Assembly (NCBI RefSeq): GCF_014652915.1
Contig: NZ_BMZS01000008.1
Span: forward strand, 276,402 to 340,401
DNA length: 64,000 nucleotides
Source of the DNA: Thalassobaculum fulvum
GTDB lineage: Bacteria > Pseudomonadota > Alphaproteobacteria > Thalassobaculales > Thalassobaculaceae
Direction: 5' to 3'
Made by a program: the position numbers and the translations under genes
The notes under the pieces: model-generated
The model's database searches: none
Told to the model about the DNA's origin: nothing
The model's input: the letters and a program-made list of their open reading frames with translations, nothing else
In this document: positions 18,088 to 28,400 of the stretch, in pieces
Layout of the letters: every line of letters starts with the position of its first letter
Numbering within the stretch: the stretch's first letter is position 1

Positions 18088-18507
18088 TCAGCGCCCCCAG
18101 CCGGAATACACCCATTGCCCGATCACGCCGCCGGTCACCGCCGCACCGACCGCCACGAGACGCGACGTGGCGAGCGCCGCCTCGAGAGTCGCCCCCGTGA
18201 CCGGGGCTCCGGCGAGCGCTGCCGAGACCGCCGAGTATCCGAGCATCGGCAGGACCGTGTTGGCCGCCACGACGCCCGCGACGGCGCCGAGGGCGATCGC
18301 CGTCATGCTGTATCCGGCGGACGCCCGCGGCTGGCCGACGATCTCCTCGTAGGTCACCGGCGGAAGGCCGGAACTCTCGGCGTTCCGGTCGGCGTATGCC
18401 GCGACGCGGGCGATCGGAGCTCCCGACGGGATCTCGGCGGCGGCGGCCCCCGCCCAGCCGACGGCCAGGAGCGTGGCGAGTGCGAACAGCGTGGCGATGC
18501 GGAACAT
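18088..18507 (-). CDS. hypothetical secreted or membrane protein
   Basis: A 139-residue protein with an N-terminal signal peptide (MFRIATLFALATLLAVGWAG, cleavage near AAAA). It has at least one long Gly/Ala-rich hydrophobic stretch, SMTAIALGAVAGVVAANTVL, and another near the C-terminus (LVAVGAAVTGGVIGQWVY). Such glycine-zipper-like segments suit an inner- or outer-membrane insertion, but I recognise no family. It is the last gene of a three-gene minus-strand unit, following a small secreted protein and a TPR protein. The shared orientation and export signals suggest an envelope role. Codon use matches the host. Confidence 0.65.
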   Translation of the reverse strand: MFRIATLFALATLLAVGWAGAAAAEIPSGAPIARVAAYADRNAESSGLPPVTYEEIVGQPRASAGYSMTAIALGAVAGVVAANTVLPMLGYSAVSAALAGAPVTGATLEAALATSRLVAVGAAVTGGVIGQWVYSGWGR

Positions 18508-18576
18508 CAGCTAGTCTCCCCGGTCAAGCCGCGCTTCCGATCGGCGGGCAGCCGCTGCGGCATCGACGTTGCAGGC

Positions 18577-18804
18577 TTACTTGTCGGCGGCCGGCGCGGA
18601 CTCGTTCATGAGCCTCTCGACCGGCACGCACAGCATGGTCACGTTCTTGGCGTTGAGCGAGGCGAAGCCCTCGACCGCTCCCCGGGTGTCGGTCTCGGGG
18701 ATCCGCACCTGGGGAACCGCCTCGATGCAGGCGTCGCGCGTCGCGAAGTGGCCGACCGAAGCCGGCACGCTGCTCCCGACGAACACCATCAGGACCCATT
18801 TCAC
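18577..18804 (-). CDS. small hypothetical exported protein
   Basis: A 75-residue protein beginning MKWVLMVFVGSSVPASVGHF, which may be a short signal or anchor. The rest contains two cysteines (DACIEAV and TMLCVPV) and no known domain. AGGAGG lies eight bases upstream of GTG 18804; a TTG one codon earlier is an alternative start. It sits between a TPR protein gene (37 bases upstream) and a membrane-protein gene, all on the minus strand, so the three probably form one operon. Cysteine content and the N-terminus suggest a periplasmic protein with a disulfide, which is inference. Confidence 0.55.
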   Translation of the reverse strand: MKWVLMVFVGSSVPASVGHFATRDACIEAVPQVRIPETDTRGAVEGFASLNAKNVTMLCVPVERLMNESAPAADK

Positions 18805-18841
18805 CAAGATCGCCTCCTGTCATTCGATCGGTCGCGCCGCC

Positions 18842-19954
18842 CTAGCGTCCGGTCCGGGTCGCGGTCGAGCCCACGACGACGATCGGCATCACGCCGACGA
18901 TGTTCTCCGTGTAGATCGGATCCCAGTCGGGATGTCCCGTCGGCACGCTGAGCTCGGCGATCATCCGGTCGATCTCCTTCTCCTCGGCGGAGTCCGGGGG
19001 GATCCGCTGCCTGAGCAGCCGGAGCGGCAGGTCGTAGGTCCTGTCGGCCCGAAAGGCCTGCCGAAGCTTCGGCACGGCCTCGTCGGGGCGGCCCTGCTTC
19101 TCCAGGCTGATCGCCCACATGACGAAGGCGGCCGAACGGGTCTGGGCAAACTCCGCCGGGGCGGCGTGACGGATCGCGGCGTCAAAGGCCTCGATCGCGT
19201 CCCGATGGCGCCCGTTGCCGGCAAGCACAGTGCCGAGGTTCAGCCAGGCCGGCGCGAAGTCCGGGCTGATCGAGAGAACGTCGAGAAACGCCCGGCCCGC
19301 CTCCTGGTCCCGGTGCAGCATGGCCAGGGCCACACCGCGCAGGTTGAGAAGCCATGGCCGGTCGCTGTCGGTGACCGTGGGCAGCGCTTCCTCGGCGCAG
19401 CGCAGCGTCTCGACCGGGTCCGGCCGCCCCTCCATCAGCGAACGCCGGAGCAGCTCGGCACACGCGACCTGCGGATCGACCAGCCGCACCAGCACCCATC
19501 CGGCATCCCGCATCAGCTGGTCGAGCTGGTCCATCGGCCGCTCGAAGCGCGCCCGGACGACCTGCTGGTCGGACCGGCGCGCCCGCAGCTCCATGAGCGC
19601 CTTGCCGTGCTCCGCGACGATGTCGCCGGTTATCGTGAACTCGAGCAGCCCGACGGACTGCTGGACGCGCTGCAGGAGACGCAGCACGCCGGCGTCGCGG
19701 GCGATCTTGTCTATGGAGCCGTCGGCGTTCGGGGTCGAGATGCGGGTCCCGCGACTGAAGGACCGGGCCCGACGCATCACCAGATAGGCTTCGTCCTTCA
19801 GCTTCTGCTCGATCGACGCCGGGGTGTAGCCCCAATGCTCGCCGATCGCCTCGGAGATGGTGATCCGGCTGATCGTGACCGGCCGGACGTCGAGGCTCGA
19901 TTCCAGCCCGATGATGCCGAGCACGATCCCGAACAAGGAGATGAGATCGCCCAT
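18842..19954 (-). CDS. membrane-anchored TPR-repeat protein
   Basis: A 370-residue protein with an N-terminal membrane helix (MGDLISLFGIVLGIIGLESS) and, in the C-terminal half, tetratricopeptide-like repeats: PWLLNLRGVALAMLHRDQEA, FAPAWLNLGTVLAGNGRHRD and AAFVMWAISLEKQGRPDEA. The middle has no recognised domain. TPRs mediate protein-protein contacts. I prefer ATG 19954 to an in-frame GTG at 19996, because GGAG precedes it and it places the membrane helix at the N-terminus. It is the first gene of the three-gene minus-strand unit reaching to 18088. Function unknown; assembly or stress-related envelope roles are possible but unsupported. Confidence 0.7.
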   Translation of the reverse strand: MGDLISLFGIVLGIIGLESSLDVRPVTISRITISEAIGEHWGYTPASIEQKLKDEAYLVMRRARSFSRGTRISTPNADGSIDKIARDAGVLRLLQRVQQSVGLLEFTITGDIVAEHGKALMELRARRSDQQVVRARFERPMDQLDQLMRDAGWVLVRLVDPQVACAELLRRSLMEGRPDPVETLRCAEEALPTVTDSDRPWLLNLRGVALAMLHRDQEAGRAFLDVLSISPDFAPAWLNLGTVLAGNGRHRDAIEAFDAAIRHAAPAEFAQTRSAAFVMWAISLEKQGRPDEAVPKLRQAFRADRTYDLPLRLLRQRIPPDSAEEKEIDRMIAELSVPTGHPDWDPIYTENIVGVMPIVVVGSTATRTGR

Positions 19955-20045
19955 CGACCGGCTCCATCCGCCACCGAAGTCCCGCAGGGACTGCACAACG
20001 ACGCGGCAGGATAGAGGCCCGTTCAGCCCCGGACGTTGATCAGGA

Positions 20046-20867
20046 TCAAGACCAGCCCCACCAGGCCCGGACCGCGCGTCCCATGACCCGGGTCAGGTCG
20101 TCACCGGCGAGCCAGGGCAGTTCCTCGGTGAACATGGTCACGCACTGCCGCCAGGAGCACGGCATCTTGGAGATGTCGGTGCCCCAGAACACCCGGTCGG
20201 GGCCGAACGCGTCGAACACCTGCCGGAGGTATGTGTGCATCGCCGGAAACGGATAGGCCTCGCCGGAGTAGCCCGGCACGCCGGTCGCCTTCACTGCGAC
20301 GTTCGGCAGCCTGGCCAGCTTCAGCAGGTCCGGGATGTGGGTCATCGCGGCGGCGTCCTTGAGCGTCGTGTTGCCGCCCCTGCCGCCGAGATGGTCGATG
20401 CTGAGCCGCAGGCCGGGATGCCGGGCGGCGACCTCCCCCAGCACCTCGAACGATCCGGTCGCCAGGGTCGTCACCGGAAGGCCGAACCGCTCGGCGGCGT
20501 CCCAGAACCACTCCAGCTCGCCGTCGTGCAGTCTCCGGCGGTTCTCGCCCTCCAGGAACATGCAGCGCAGGCCGAGCATGCCTGTTCGCTCGCGCCAGCG
20601 TGCCATGGCCGCCCGGCTCTCGTCCGGCCGGCCCAGGTCGACGGCGCCGATGATCGCGAAACGGCCGGGCCAGGTCCGGACGGCGTCGACCGCCAGCCCG
20701 GTCGAGGTCGGGTCCCAGGACGGCGGGTGGATCACCGCGGCGTCGACCCCGGCCTCGTCCATCATCGCGACGGCCTCGGCCGCGCCGAACGACGTCACCT
20801 GCCAGTGCGCCATGTTGCTCGGCAGCCCGGTCCCCCAGACGTGGATCTGAGCGTCGACGATCTCCAA
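20046..20867 (-). CDS. amidohydrolase family protein (Amidohydro_2 type)
   Basis: A 273-residue predicted metal-dependent hydrolase or decarboxylase of the amidohydrolase-2 family, TIM-barrel fold. It starts EIVDAQIHVW, where the usual first metal motif DxHxH is reduced to DAQIHVW. Later features are SIDHLGGRGGN near residue 160 and the active-site aspartate in VFWGTDISK near 232. It begins at a TTG (20867) with GGAGGAGAG four bases upstream. The product could be a lactonase, amidase or decarboxylase. No neighbour indicates a pathway. It lies between the TPR gene and the GGDEF gene with its own ribosome site. Confidence 0.78.
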   Translation of the reverse strand: MEIVDAQIHVWGTGLPSNMAHWQVTSFGAAEAVAMMDEAGVDAAVIHPPSWDPTSTGLAVDAVRTWPGRFAIIGAVDLGRPDESRAAMARWRERTGMLGLRCMFLEGENRRRLHDGELEWFWDAAERFGLPVTTLATGSFEVLGEVAARHPGLRLSIDHLGGRGGNTTLKDAAAMTHIPDLLKLARLPNVAVKATGVPGYSGEAYPFPAMHTYLRQVFDAFGPDRVFWGTDISKMPCSWRQCVTMFTEELPWLAGDDLTRVMGRAVRAWWGWS

Positions 20868-20912
20868 CGGTCTCTCCTCCGCCGCGGCCCGGCCCCGAAG
20901 CCGATCGCCGCC

Positions 20913-21824
20913 CTACGCCCCCTTGGCCTCCGGCCGCCACACCTCGACCCGGTTGCGGCCGTTCTGCTTGGCGGCGTACAGCGCCTTGTCGGCGCGCTCG
21001 ATCAGCTCCTCGAGCGGCCGGCGCGGCGTCATCAGGGTCAGGCCGAACGACACCGTGACGGCGAGCTCGCGGCCGTCGCCGAGCCCGATCGGCTGGCCGG
21101 CGACCCGCTCGCGCACCCGCTCCAGCACCCGCCGCGCCTCCTCCGGCCCGGTGTCAGGCAGGCACAGCAGGAACTCCTCGCCGCCGTAGCGGTACACCGA
21201 GTCGTAGGGCCGCAGGCTCTCGATCAGCAGCCCGGCGACCGCCGACAGCACGATGTCGCCGGCGGCATGGCCGTAGCCGTCGTTGATCGACTTGAAGCGG
21301 TCGACGTCGGCCAGCGCCAGGCAGCCCGGCGTGCCGGAGCGCCGGGCCCGCTGCATCTCGCGCTTGAGGTCGCGCAGCATGACCTGGCGGGTCTGGGCAC
21401 CGGTCAGCGGGTCGATGTCGCTGATCGCCGCCTGGAACGCCCGCACCAGCCGGCCGGCCAGCTCGTCGAACGCCCGGACCTTGTCGAGCAGGGCGTCGTA
21501 CTCCTCGACCGGGACCTTGGCGTCCTTCCAGGCCCGGCCGGCCAGCAGCGCGATGTGGTTCAGCAGCGCCTCGTGCAGCGCCACCAGGGTGCCGAAGGCC
21601 GGCTGGTCGACCGGCGGCGTCTCCTTGCGCTGCTCGTACCACAGGCCGAACGCGCTCTCGCCGTGGGCGCCGAGCTTCAGCAGGTCCGGGTCCGGCCGCA
21701 CCTTGGATATCGCCGAGCGGTGGAAGCGGGCCAGCCGGTCGTCGACCTCGGCCCGCGCCCGCTCGATCGCCGCCACCAGGCGGTCGTAATTGTGGCGATG
21801 GGAGGCGGCGTTGCCGGCGGTCAT
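20913..21824 (-). CDS. GGDEF diguanylate cyclase with CZB-like N-terminal domain
   Basis: A 303-residue cytoplasmic enzyme predicted to make cyclic di-GMP from GTP. The C-terminal GGDEF domain begins near residue 138 (DIDPLTGAQTRQVMLRDL) and has an intact active site (YRYGGEEFLL) preceded by an RxxD inhibitory site (RPYD) at the correct five-residue distance. The N-terminal 120 residues align by eye with the zinc-binding CZB domain of E. coli DgcZ. However, the ligand cysteine before the FG-W signature appears to be Ser (GESAFGLWY), and the histidine pair is not kept in register. The sensor may therefore not bind zinc. The gene is upstream of the acetoacetyl-CoA synthetase stop only by position; no operon link is clear. 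Confidence 0.85.
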   Translation of the reverse strand: MTAGNAASHRHNYDRLVAAIERARAEVDDRLARFHRSAISKVRPDPDLLKLGAHGESAFGLWYEQRKETPPVDQPAFGTLVALHEALLNHIALLAGRAWKDAKVPVEEYDALLDKVRAFDELAGRLVRAFQAAISDIDPLTGAQTRQVMLRDLKREMQRARRSGTPGCLALADVDRFKSINDGYGHAAGDIVLSAVAGLLIESLRPYDSVYRYGGEEFLLCLPDTGPEEARRVLERVRERVAGQPIGLGDGRELAVTVSFGLTLMTPRRPLEELIERADKALYAAKQNGRNRVEVWRPEAKGA

Positions 21825-21879
21825 CGCCGGCTCCGCGTGCCTGCCGGGCCCCGCCGCATCCCCTCCCGCCGCACCCGCA

Positions 21880-23853
<1,974 letters not shown>

Positions 23854-24102
23854 GCTGTCCTCCCAACTCGAAGCCGTAGGGTCTCACGCCTGCCCCGGTT
23901 CTTACAGCCGGCCTACCGGACCGCGCAACGCCGACGCGGTTCGTCCGGGTTGCGGCTGGCCGTCCGCCTCGGTCCTACCTTCCAATCCCTTGTGCCCTTG
24001 TCTTGACCTGAGCAACCATGGTGGCCTGGGAATGAGCATGCACAAGTAGACTAAACACCCACTTTCGCATCGCAACCACCGGCGGCACTCGGGGCCATCC
24101 TC
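23854..24102. other. intergenic gap before the A+T-rich island
   Basis: No gene is seen in these 249 bases. Composition falls from host-like to A+T-rich around 24000, marking the left edge of the island. No direct repeat, tRNA end or integrase site was recognised. Confidence 0.5.
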
Positions 24103-24850
24103 ATGCTGAGACTCATGTCATTGCTACTATTCTTGGTCGCGACCCTCGCGACCTCACACGCATATTCCGAAGATTATCGCGACCTTCGGCTTTTTAACCG
24201 ATATATCGCGACATTTAATTTGCCCGTTCACGTCGCCATCAACAGCTCGACGCCCCCCTCCAATGAAATATCGGGTCGGCGCTTGGATCGATAAATTCAA
24301 CAACCTCGGCGATCAAGATTCATTATTACTTGATAATAAGATTACCTTTAATGATGCTATAGATTCTTTCACACCCCTGCTACTGATTGACGTCATCGAA
24401 GAAAACATTAGAACCAAACAGGATCGAAATAGATATGTCGCGCCAAAGGTTCGCAATTTGTTCGACAGAATTCACATGAGAACAGTCGACCGGTCTGTAT
24501 CCGGAGGTGCCGCCGTTATCTTTCAACCCAGAATGCAGTATATCGATCCCAAATCCCAAATCGCGAACTGTGAATACGATGTCATCGGCACAGTCAATCC
24601 TCAATCAAATAACGAGACAATCGATGGACTTGCCGTGTACCTTGGCGTATGGAAGCACATATCTGAAAAGAATTTAGATGTATGTATAATTCACACCCTA
24701 GGTGCACTTGCAAACATCGAAATTCGCATTGCTGCGGTAAAGAATGAAGAATTAGGTGGCGATGTTTCAACTCTCGATTTCCGAAAATCCATTAGCGAAC
24801 CCGTTTTCAAGAAATTCACAGACTTTCTCAATTCCAAAACAAGAAGATAG
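24103..24850 (+). pseudogene. secreted-protein gene apparently split by a one-base frameshift
   Basis: Two overlapping frames together look like one gene. The first (24103-24294) begins with a clear signal peptide, MLRLMSLLLFLVATLATSHA, and goes out of frame soon after NSSTPP. The second (24263-24850, 195 codons from an ATG) lacks a ribosome site and continues with KYRVGAWIDKFNNLG. A run of six C at 24253-24258 lies at the junction; removing one C joins them into a protein of about 247 residues. I recognise no family. Base composition is strikingly low: 24 G+C of 60 in 24361-24420, against a very G+C-rich background, so recent acquisition is likely. A real mutation, phase variation at the C tract, or a sequencing error are all possible. 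Confidence 0.55.
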
Positions 24851-25099
24851 CCAATTAGAACGAAACAGAATCACGGCGACAGTGCACCGAATTGAAGGCC
24901 GTCATCGCCGCTGAGCGCATGCACTAAGGCCTCGGCCAAATCGGACCGTGATCTGAAAATACCGTGGCCATCCCACCCGGAATCGCAATGGCGTCCGGGA
25001 AGGCCGAGCCGTCCCCGCCGGCCGGCGCAAGGCCGACGCAGGGCGGCCATGCGTCGAGGATGCTTGCTGCACCGCGAAACCGGCGTAGGCTCGGCGATC
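24851..25099. other. intergenic gap after the A+T-rich island
   Basis: Composition returns to host-like around 24880. No gene, strong hairpin or repeat is seen before the transporter start at 25100. Confidence 0.45.
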
Positions 25100-26116
25100 A
25101 TGCCCGACACGCCAGCGGCCCCGTCCGGGGTCCTCCGCCGCCCCGCCGCCACCCTGCGCACCGCCCTCGACGCCGCCGAGGCGCGCTGGCTGGTGCTGCC
25201 CGGCAACGTCCGCGGCGCGGTGTGGATCATGCTGGCGGCCTGCCTGTTCACGGTCATGGGGGCGCTGATCAAGACGGTCGGCGCCCGGCTCGACAGCCTG
25301 CAGATCAGCTTCTTCCGCTGCGCCCTCGGGCTGGCGGTGATCCTGCCGTTCATGCTGGGCGCCGGGCCGGCGGCGTTCCGCACCGAGCGGCCGCTGATGC
25401 ACCTGTGGCGCGGCCTGCTGGGTACCACCGCGATGTTCTGCGGCTTCTACGCGGTCACCCACCTGCCGCTGGCCGACGCCACCGCGATCGGCTTCGCCAA
25501 CACCCTGTTCATGATCGTGCTGGCGGTGCTGTTCCTCGGCGAGCAGGTGCGCTGGCGGCGCTGGACCGCGACCGGGGTCGGCTTCGTCGGCGTGCTGGTG
25601 ATGGTCGGACCGGCCGGCCAGAGCCAGGCCCTGCCGATGGCGATCGCCCTGTTCGGCACGCTCTGCGTGGCGACCGTGTCGGTGGTGATCAAGAAGCTGA
25701 GCCGGACCGAATCCCCGCTCAGCATCCTGTTCAGCTTCGGCCTGGTCTCGACGGTCGCGTCGGCCGGGCCGGCGATCATGGTCTGGCAGACCCCGACGCT
25801 CGCGGAACTGGGCCTGATGTTCCTGATCGCCGCGATCGGCACGGTCGCCCAGAACTGCGGCATCCGCGGCTACCGGGCCGGCGAGGCGACCGCGGTGGCG
25901 CCGTTCGACTACTGCCGCCTGCTGTTCGCCGGCGCGCTCGGCTACCTGGTGTTCGGCGACGTGCCGAGCCCGCAGACCCTGGCGGGGGCCGGGTTGATCG
26001 TCGCCGCCACCCTGTACATCGCCCGGCGCGAGGCGGCATTGGCGCGGCAGCCGGCGCAACCCGCCACGACACCCGCGCCGATCGCGCCTGTCGCGAAAGG
26101 CGAGCCGGCGGAGTAG
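25100..26116 (+). CDS. DMT superfamily (EamA) transporter
   Basis: A 338-residue inner-membrane protein with about ten helices in two EamA repeats. The first repeat includes GAVWIMLAACLFTVMGALIK and ADATAIGFANTLFMIVLAVL; the second spans PLSILFSFGLVSTVASAGP to GAGLIVAATLYIARRE. EamA proteins export or exchange small metabolites such as amino acids or sugars. The start used is ATG 25100 (MPDTPAAPSG); the frame is open a further 17 codons upstream without the family character. The C-terminal tail is cytoplasmic and rich in Ala/Pro. It is a single gene with no evident partner. Confidence 0.88.
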   Translation: MPDTPAAPSGVLRRPAATLRTALDAAEARWLVLPGNVRGAVWIMLAACLFTVMGALIKTVGARLDSLQISFFRCALGLAVILPFMLGAGPAAFRTERPLMHLWRGLLGTTAMFCGFYAVTHLPLADATAIGFANTLFMIVLAVLFLGEQVRWRRWTATGVGFVGVLVMVGPAGQSQALPMAIALFGTLCVATVSVVIKKLSRTESPLSILFSFGLVSTVASAGPAIMVWQTPTLAELGLMFLIAAIGTVAQNCGIRGYRAGEATAVAPFDYCRLLFAGALGYLVFGDVPSPQTLAGAGLIVAATLYIARREAALARQPAQPATTPAPIAPVAKGEPAE

Positions 26117-26181
26117 TCTGAGCGTTCACAGCCGGGTCCACCCCCGCGGTGGGCACGACGCGTGGGGAGGCGTCGCGAAAC

Positions 26182-27705
26182 GTGGCCGAAATCGTCGGAT
26201 ACGAGGTGCAAATCCGCCAGGGGCAGAATCCCTGGCAGACGGTCGAACGATTCGGCCCGGACGACCAGGCCGAGGCCAAGCGCAGTCTCGACCGCCTGCG
26301 GCTGGAGAACGGCGCGACGGCCGCCCGGCTGACCGAGGAGCGGGTCGACGCCCAGGGCTTCTTCCGCACCCGGACCCTGGGCCTGCGATCGGCCGTTCCC
26401 CCGGCCGGCGCCCCCGAGCGTCCGGCGCGCGGCGGCGCCGATCCCGCCGGGCGTGCTGCGGCGAAGCAGGCCGCCGCCGACGCGGCCGCCACCGGCAGGC
26501 TTCCGGACACGGGCAGGACGTCCGAGAGGGGCAGGTTTTCGGACGCGGGCAGGAGTCCGAGGGCAGGCCGGCCTACGGGCCCTGCGCCGCGTCGCGCCCC
26601 GCCCGCGCAGCAGGCCGCTCGCCCCGGGTCGCGGTTCTCGATCACCGACCTGCTCGGCTTCCTGTTCACGCCGATCCGGGATGCGGCCGCCCAGGCCGCG
26701 GCCGGCGGTGGCGCGCTCGCCCTGCCGCCGCCGCCGCAGCCGGTCGGCCGGCGCGGCGACCTGCCGGTCTACGCCGACGAGGCCGGCATGCCGACCGTCG
26801 ACCTCTTCGTCTCCGACGCGATCGTCCGCGAGTTCCACAACTTCGTCGACGCCCTCGACGGCCTCGAAAGCGCGCAGCCGGCCCGCAACAACCCGCGCTT
26901 CGTCCAGGGCATCAGCCTGTTCAGCATCGGCGTGCTGTTCTCGATCGAGGAGCACATCGACATCTTCTCCGAGCGCGGCAAGACCGTGGTGCACGCCTGC
27001 CTCAGCCGGTTCCTCGAGCTGGTCGACACCGTCAACCACTTCCTGGAGGCGCTCGAGCGGTACCTGAAGGAGGCGGAGTCGGCGACCTGGATCCGCGCCG
27101 GCTCGCGCTGCTTCCGCTACTACCGGGAGACCGACCTGCAGAACCTGAACCGCGAGTTCGGCGAGGCGTTCGGGGTCTACGACGCGCTCGAGCAGCGGCT
27201 CGGCGGCCGGGTCAAGGTCGGCATCCTGTTCACCGACATCGTCGATTCCACCGCGCTGACCGGCGAGCTGGGCGACACCCTGGCGCAGGCGGTCGTTGAT
27301 CACCACGACGCCATGGTCGAGGGCATCGCCCGCAAGTTCGGCGGCCGCAAGGTCAAGCATCTGGGCGACGGGCTGATGCTGTGCTTCGGCAGCGCCCAGG
27401 CCATGGCCGGCTGCATGACCTCGATCATCGACACCATGAAGGGGTTCGTGCAGCGCCCGGAGGTGCCGGTCTACCGGATCCGGTGCGGCGGGCACTTCGG
27501 CGAGGCGATCCACAAGGGCGACGATTTCTTCGGCAGCACCGTGCAGCTGGCGGCCCGGGTGGCCGGCTCCGCCGGGCCGAACGAGGCCCGGCTCTGCGCC
27601 ACCGTCGTCGACCCCGACAATCCGGCGTTCCGGCGGTTCCAGGATTGCGGCGCCGCCACCCTGAAGGGCTTCGCCGAGCCGCGGGTGCTGGCCCGCTACC
27701 GGTGA
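26182..27705 (+). CDS. class III adenylate/guanylate cyclase
   Basis: A 507-residue protein with a C-terminal class III nucleotide cyclase domain starting near residue 350. The metal-binding motif VGILFTDIVDSTALTGELGD and the second catalytic aspartate in VKHLGDGLMLCF are both present. The N-terminus (about 60 residues, AEIVGYEVQIRQGQNPW) looks like a small sensor or adaptor, followed by a low-complexity Arg/Gly/Pro linker (about 90-160) and a helical domain (about 190-340) with no recognised family. No membrane helix is evident, so it is probably soluble. The start is GTG 26182, with GGGGAGG upstream. The nucleotide made is uncertain. A PAS-domain gene follows on the same strand. Confidence 0.82.
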   Translation: MAEIVGYEVQIRQGQNPWQTVERFGPDDQAEAKRSLDRLRLENGATAARLTEERVDAQGFFRTRTLGLRSAVPPAGAPERPARGGADPAGRAAAKQAAADAAATGRLPDTGRTSERGRFSDAGRSPRAGRPTGPAPRRAPPAQQAARPGSRFSITDLLGFLFTPIRDAAAQAAAGGGALALPPPPQPVGRRGDLPVYADEAGMPTVDLFVSDAIVREFHNFVDALDGLESAQPARNNPRFVQGISLFSIGVLFSIEEHIDIFSERGKTVVHACLSRFLELVDTVNHFLEALERYLKEAESATWIRAGSRCFRYYRETDLQNLNREFGEAFGVYDALEQRLGGRVKVGILFTDIVDSTALTGELGDTLAQAVVDHHDAMVEGIARKFGGRKVKHLGDGLMLCFGSAQAMAGCMTSIIDTMKGFVQRPEVPVYRIRCGGHFGEAIHKGDDFFGSTVQLAARVAGSAGPNEARLCATVVDPDNPAFRRFQDCGAATLKGFAEPRVLARYR

Positions 27706-27734
27706 CCGCCGGACATCTCCCGACCTCCCGGCAC

Positions 27735-27776
27735 GATCCCCCGGCGGCGATCCCCCGGCGGCGATCCCCCGGCGGC
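27735..27776. repeat. 14-base tandem repeat, three copies
   Basis: GATCCCCCGGCGGC is repeated three times exactly, in the gap between the cyclase and PAS genes. It could affect transcription into the PAS gene and may vary in copy number. Confidence 0.85.
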
Positions 27777-27868
27777 GGTCCTTGGTGATCGGCGGAGAGA
27801 GGCGTATCCTGCCGTCCTTGCCGGCGCGCGAACGACCGGCCGAACGGGGTCTCGCCTGGAGGAAGGCA

Positions 27869-28384
27869 ATGGCCGCCGCCAAGAAATACGCCGAATTCCA
27901 GCTTCTCAGCGCCGACCCCGTCGACATCGACTCGCTGCCGGCGGGCTCGCCGGTCCTGCAGCTGCACGACTACTGGCGATCGATCGCCCCGACCCGGGCG
28001 CTGCTGCCCGGCCGGCAGCACCTCGACCCCCTGGACATCGACCCTCAGGTGATGCCCTGGGTCTTCCTGATGGACGTCGTCCGGCGCGACGGCGCGCCGC
28101 TGGACTATCGCTACCGGCTGGTCGGCACCGGCAACGTCGGCCTGGTCGGGCGCGACGCCACCGGCGAGCTCGCCAGCGCCGTGTTCAACCGGGTCGACGC
28201 GCCGTTCGTGCTGGACACCTTCGACCTGACCGTCGAGAACGCGGCACCGACCTACTGGATCGCCACGGTCCCGAACGACGTGATCGGCATGGTCACCATC
28301 CATCGCGGCCTGTTCCCGATGGCGCGCGACGGGCGGACGGTCGACATGCTGCTGTGCATCGCGGTCCCGCGCAGCCTGGCCTAG
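27869..28384 (+). CDS. PAS domain-containing protein (PAS_5-like)
   Basis: A 171-residue soluble protein resembling the PAS_5 family common in Alphaproteobacteria. Signature-like segments are LQLHDYWRSIAPTRALLPGR near residue 32, PWVFLMDVVRRDGAPLDYRY near 65 and YRLVGTGNVGLVGRDATGE near 85. PAS_5 proteins have no output domain and their role is unknown. The start is ATG 27869 with GGAGGAAGG immediately upstream. It follows a class III cyclase gene, so a sensory partnership is possible but speculative. Confidence 0.78.
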   Translation: MAAAKKYAEFQLLSADPVDIDSLPAGSPVLQLHDYWRSIAPTRALLPGRQHLDPLDIDPQVMPWVFLMDVVRRDGAPLDYRYRLVGTGNVGLVGRDATGELASAVFNRVDAPFVLDTFDLTVENAAPTYWIATVPNDVIGMVTIHRGLFPMARDGRTVDMLLCIAVPRSLA

Positions 28385-28400
28385 GCTCGCCCCCCGCCGC

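Noticed and set aside
24000..24880. A prophage remnant or genomic island with integration site
   Set aside because: No integrase, phage gene, tRNA end or flanking direct repeat was seen; only composition is unusual.
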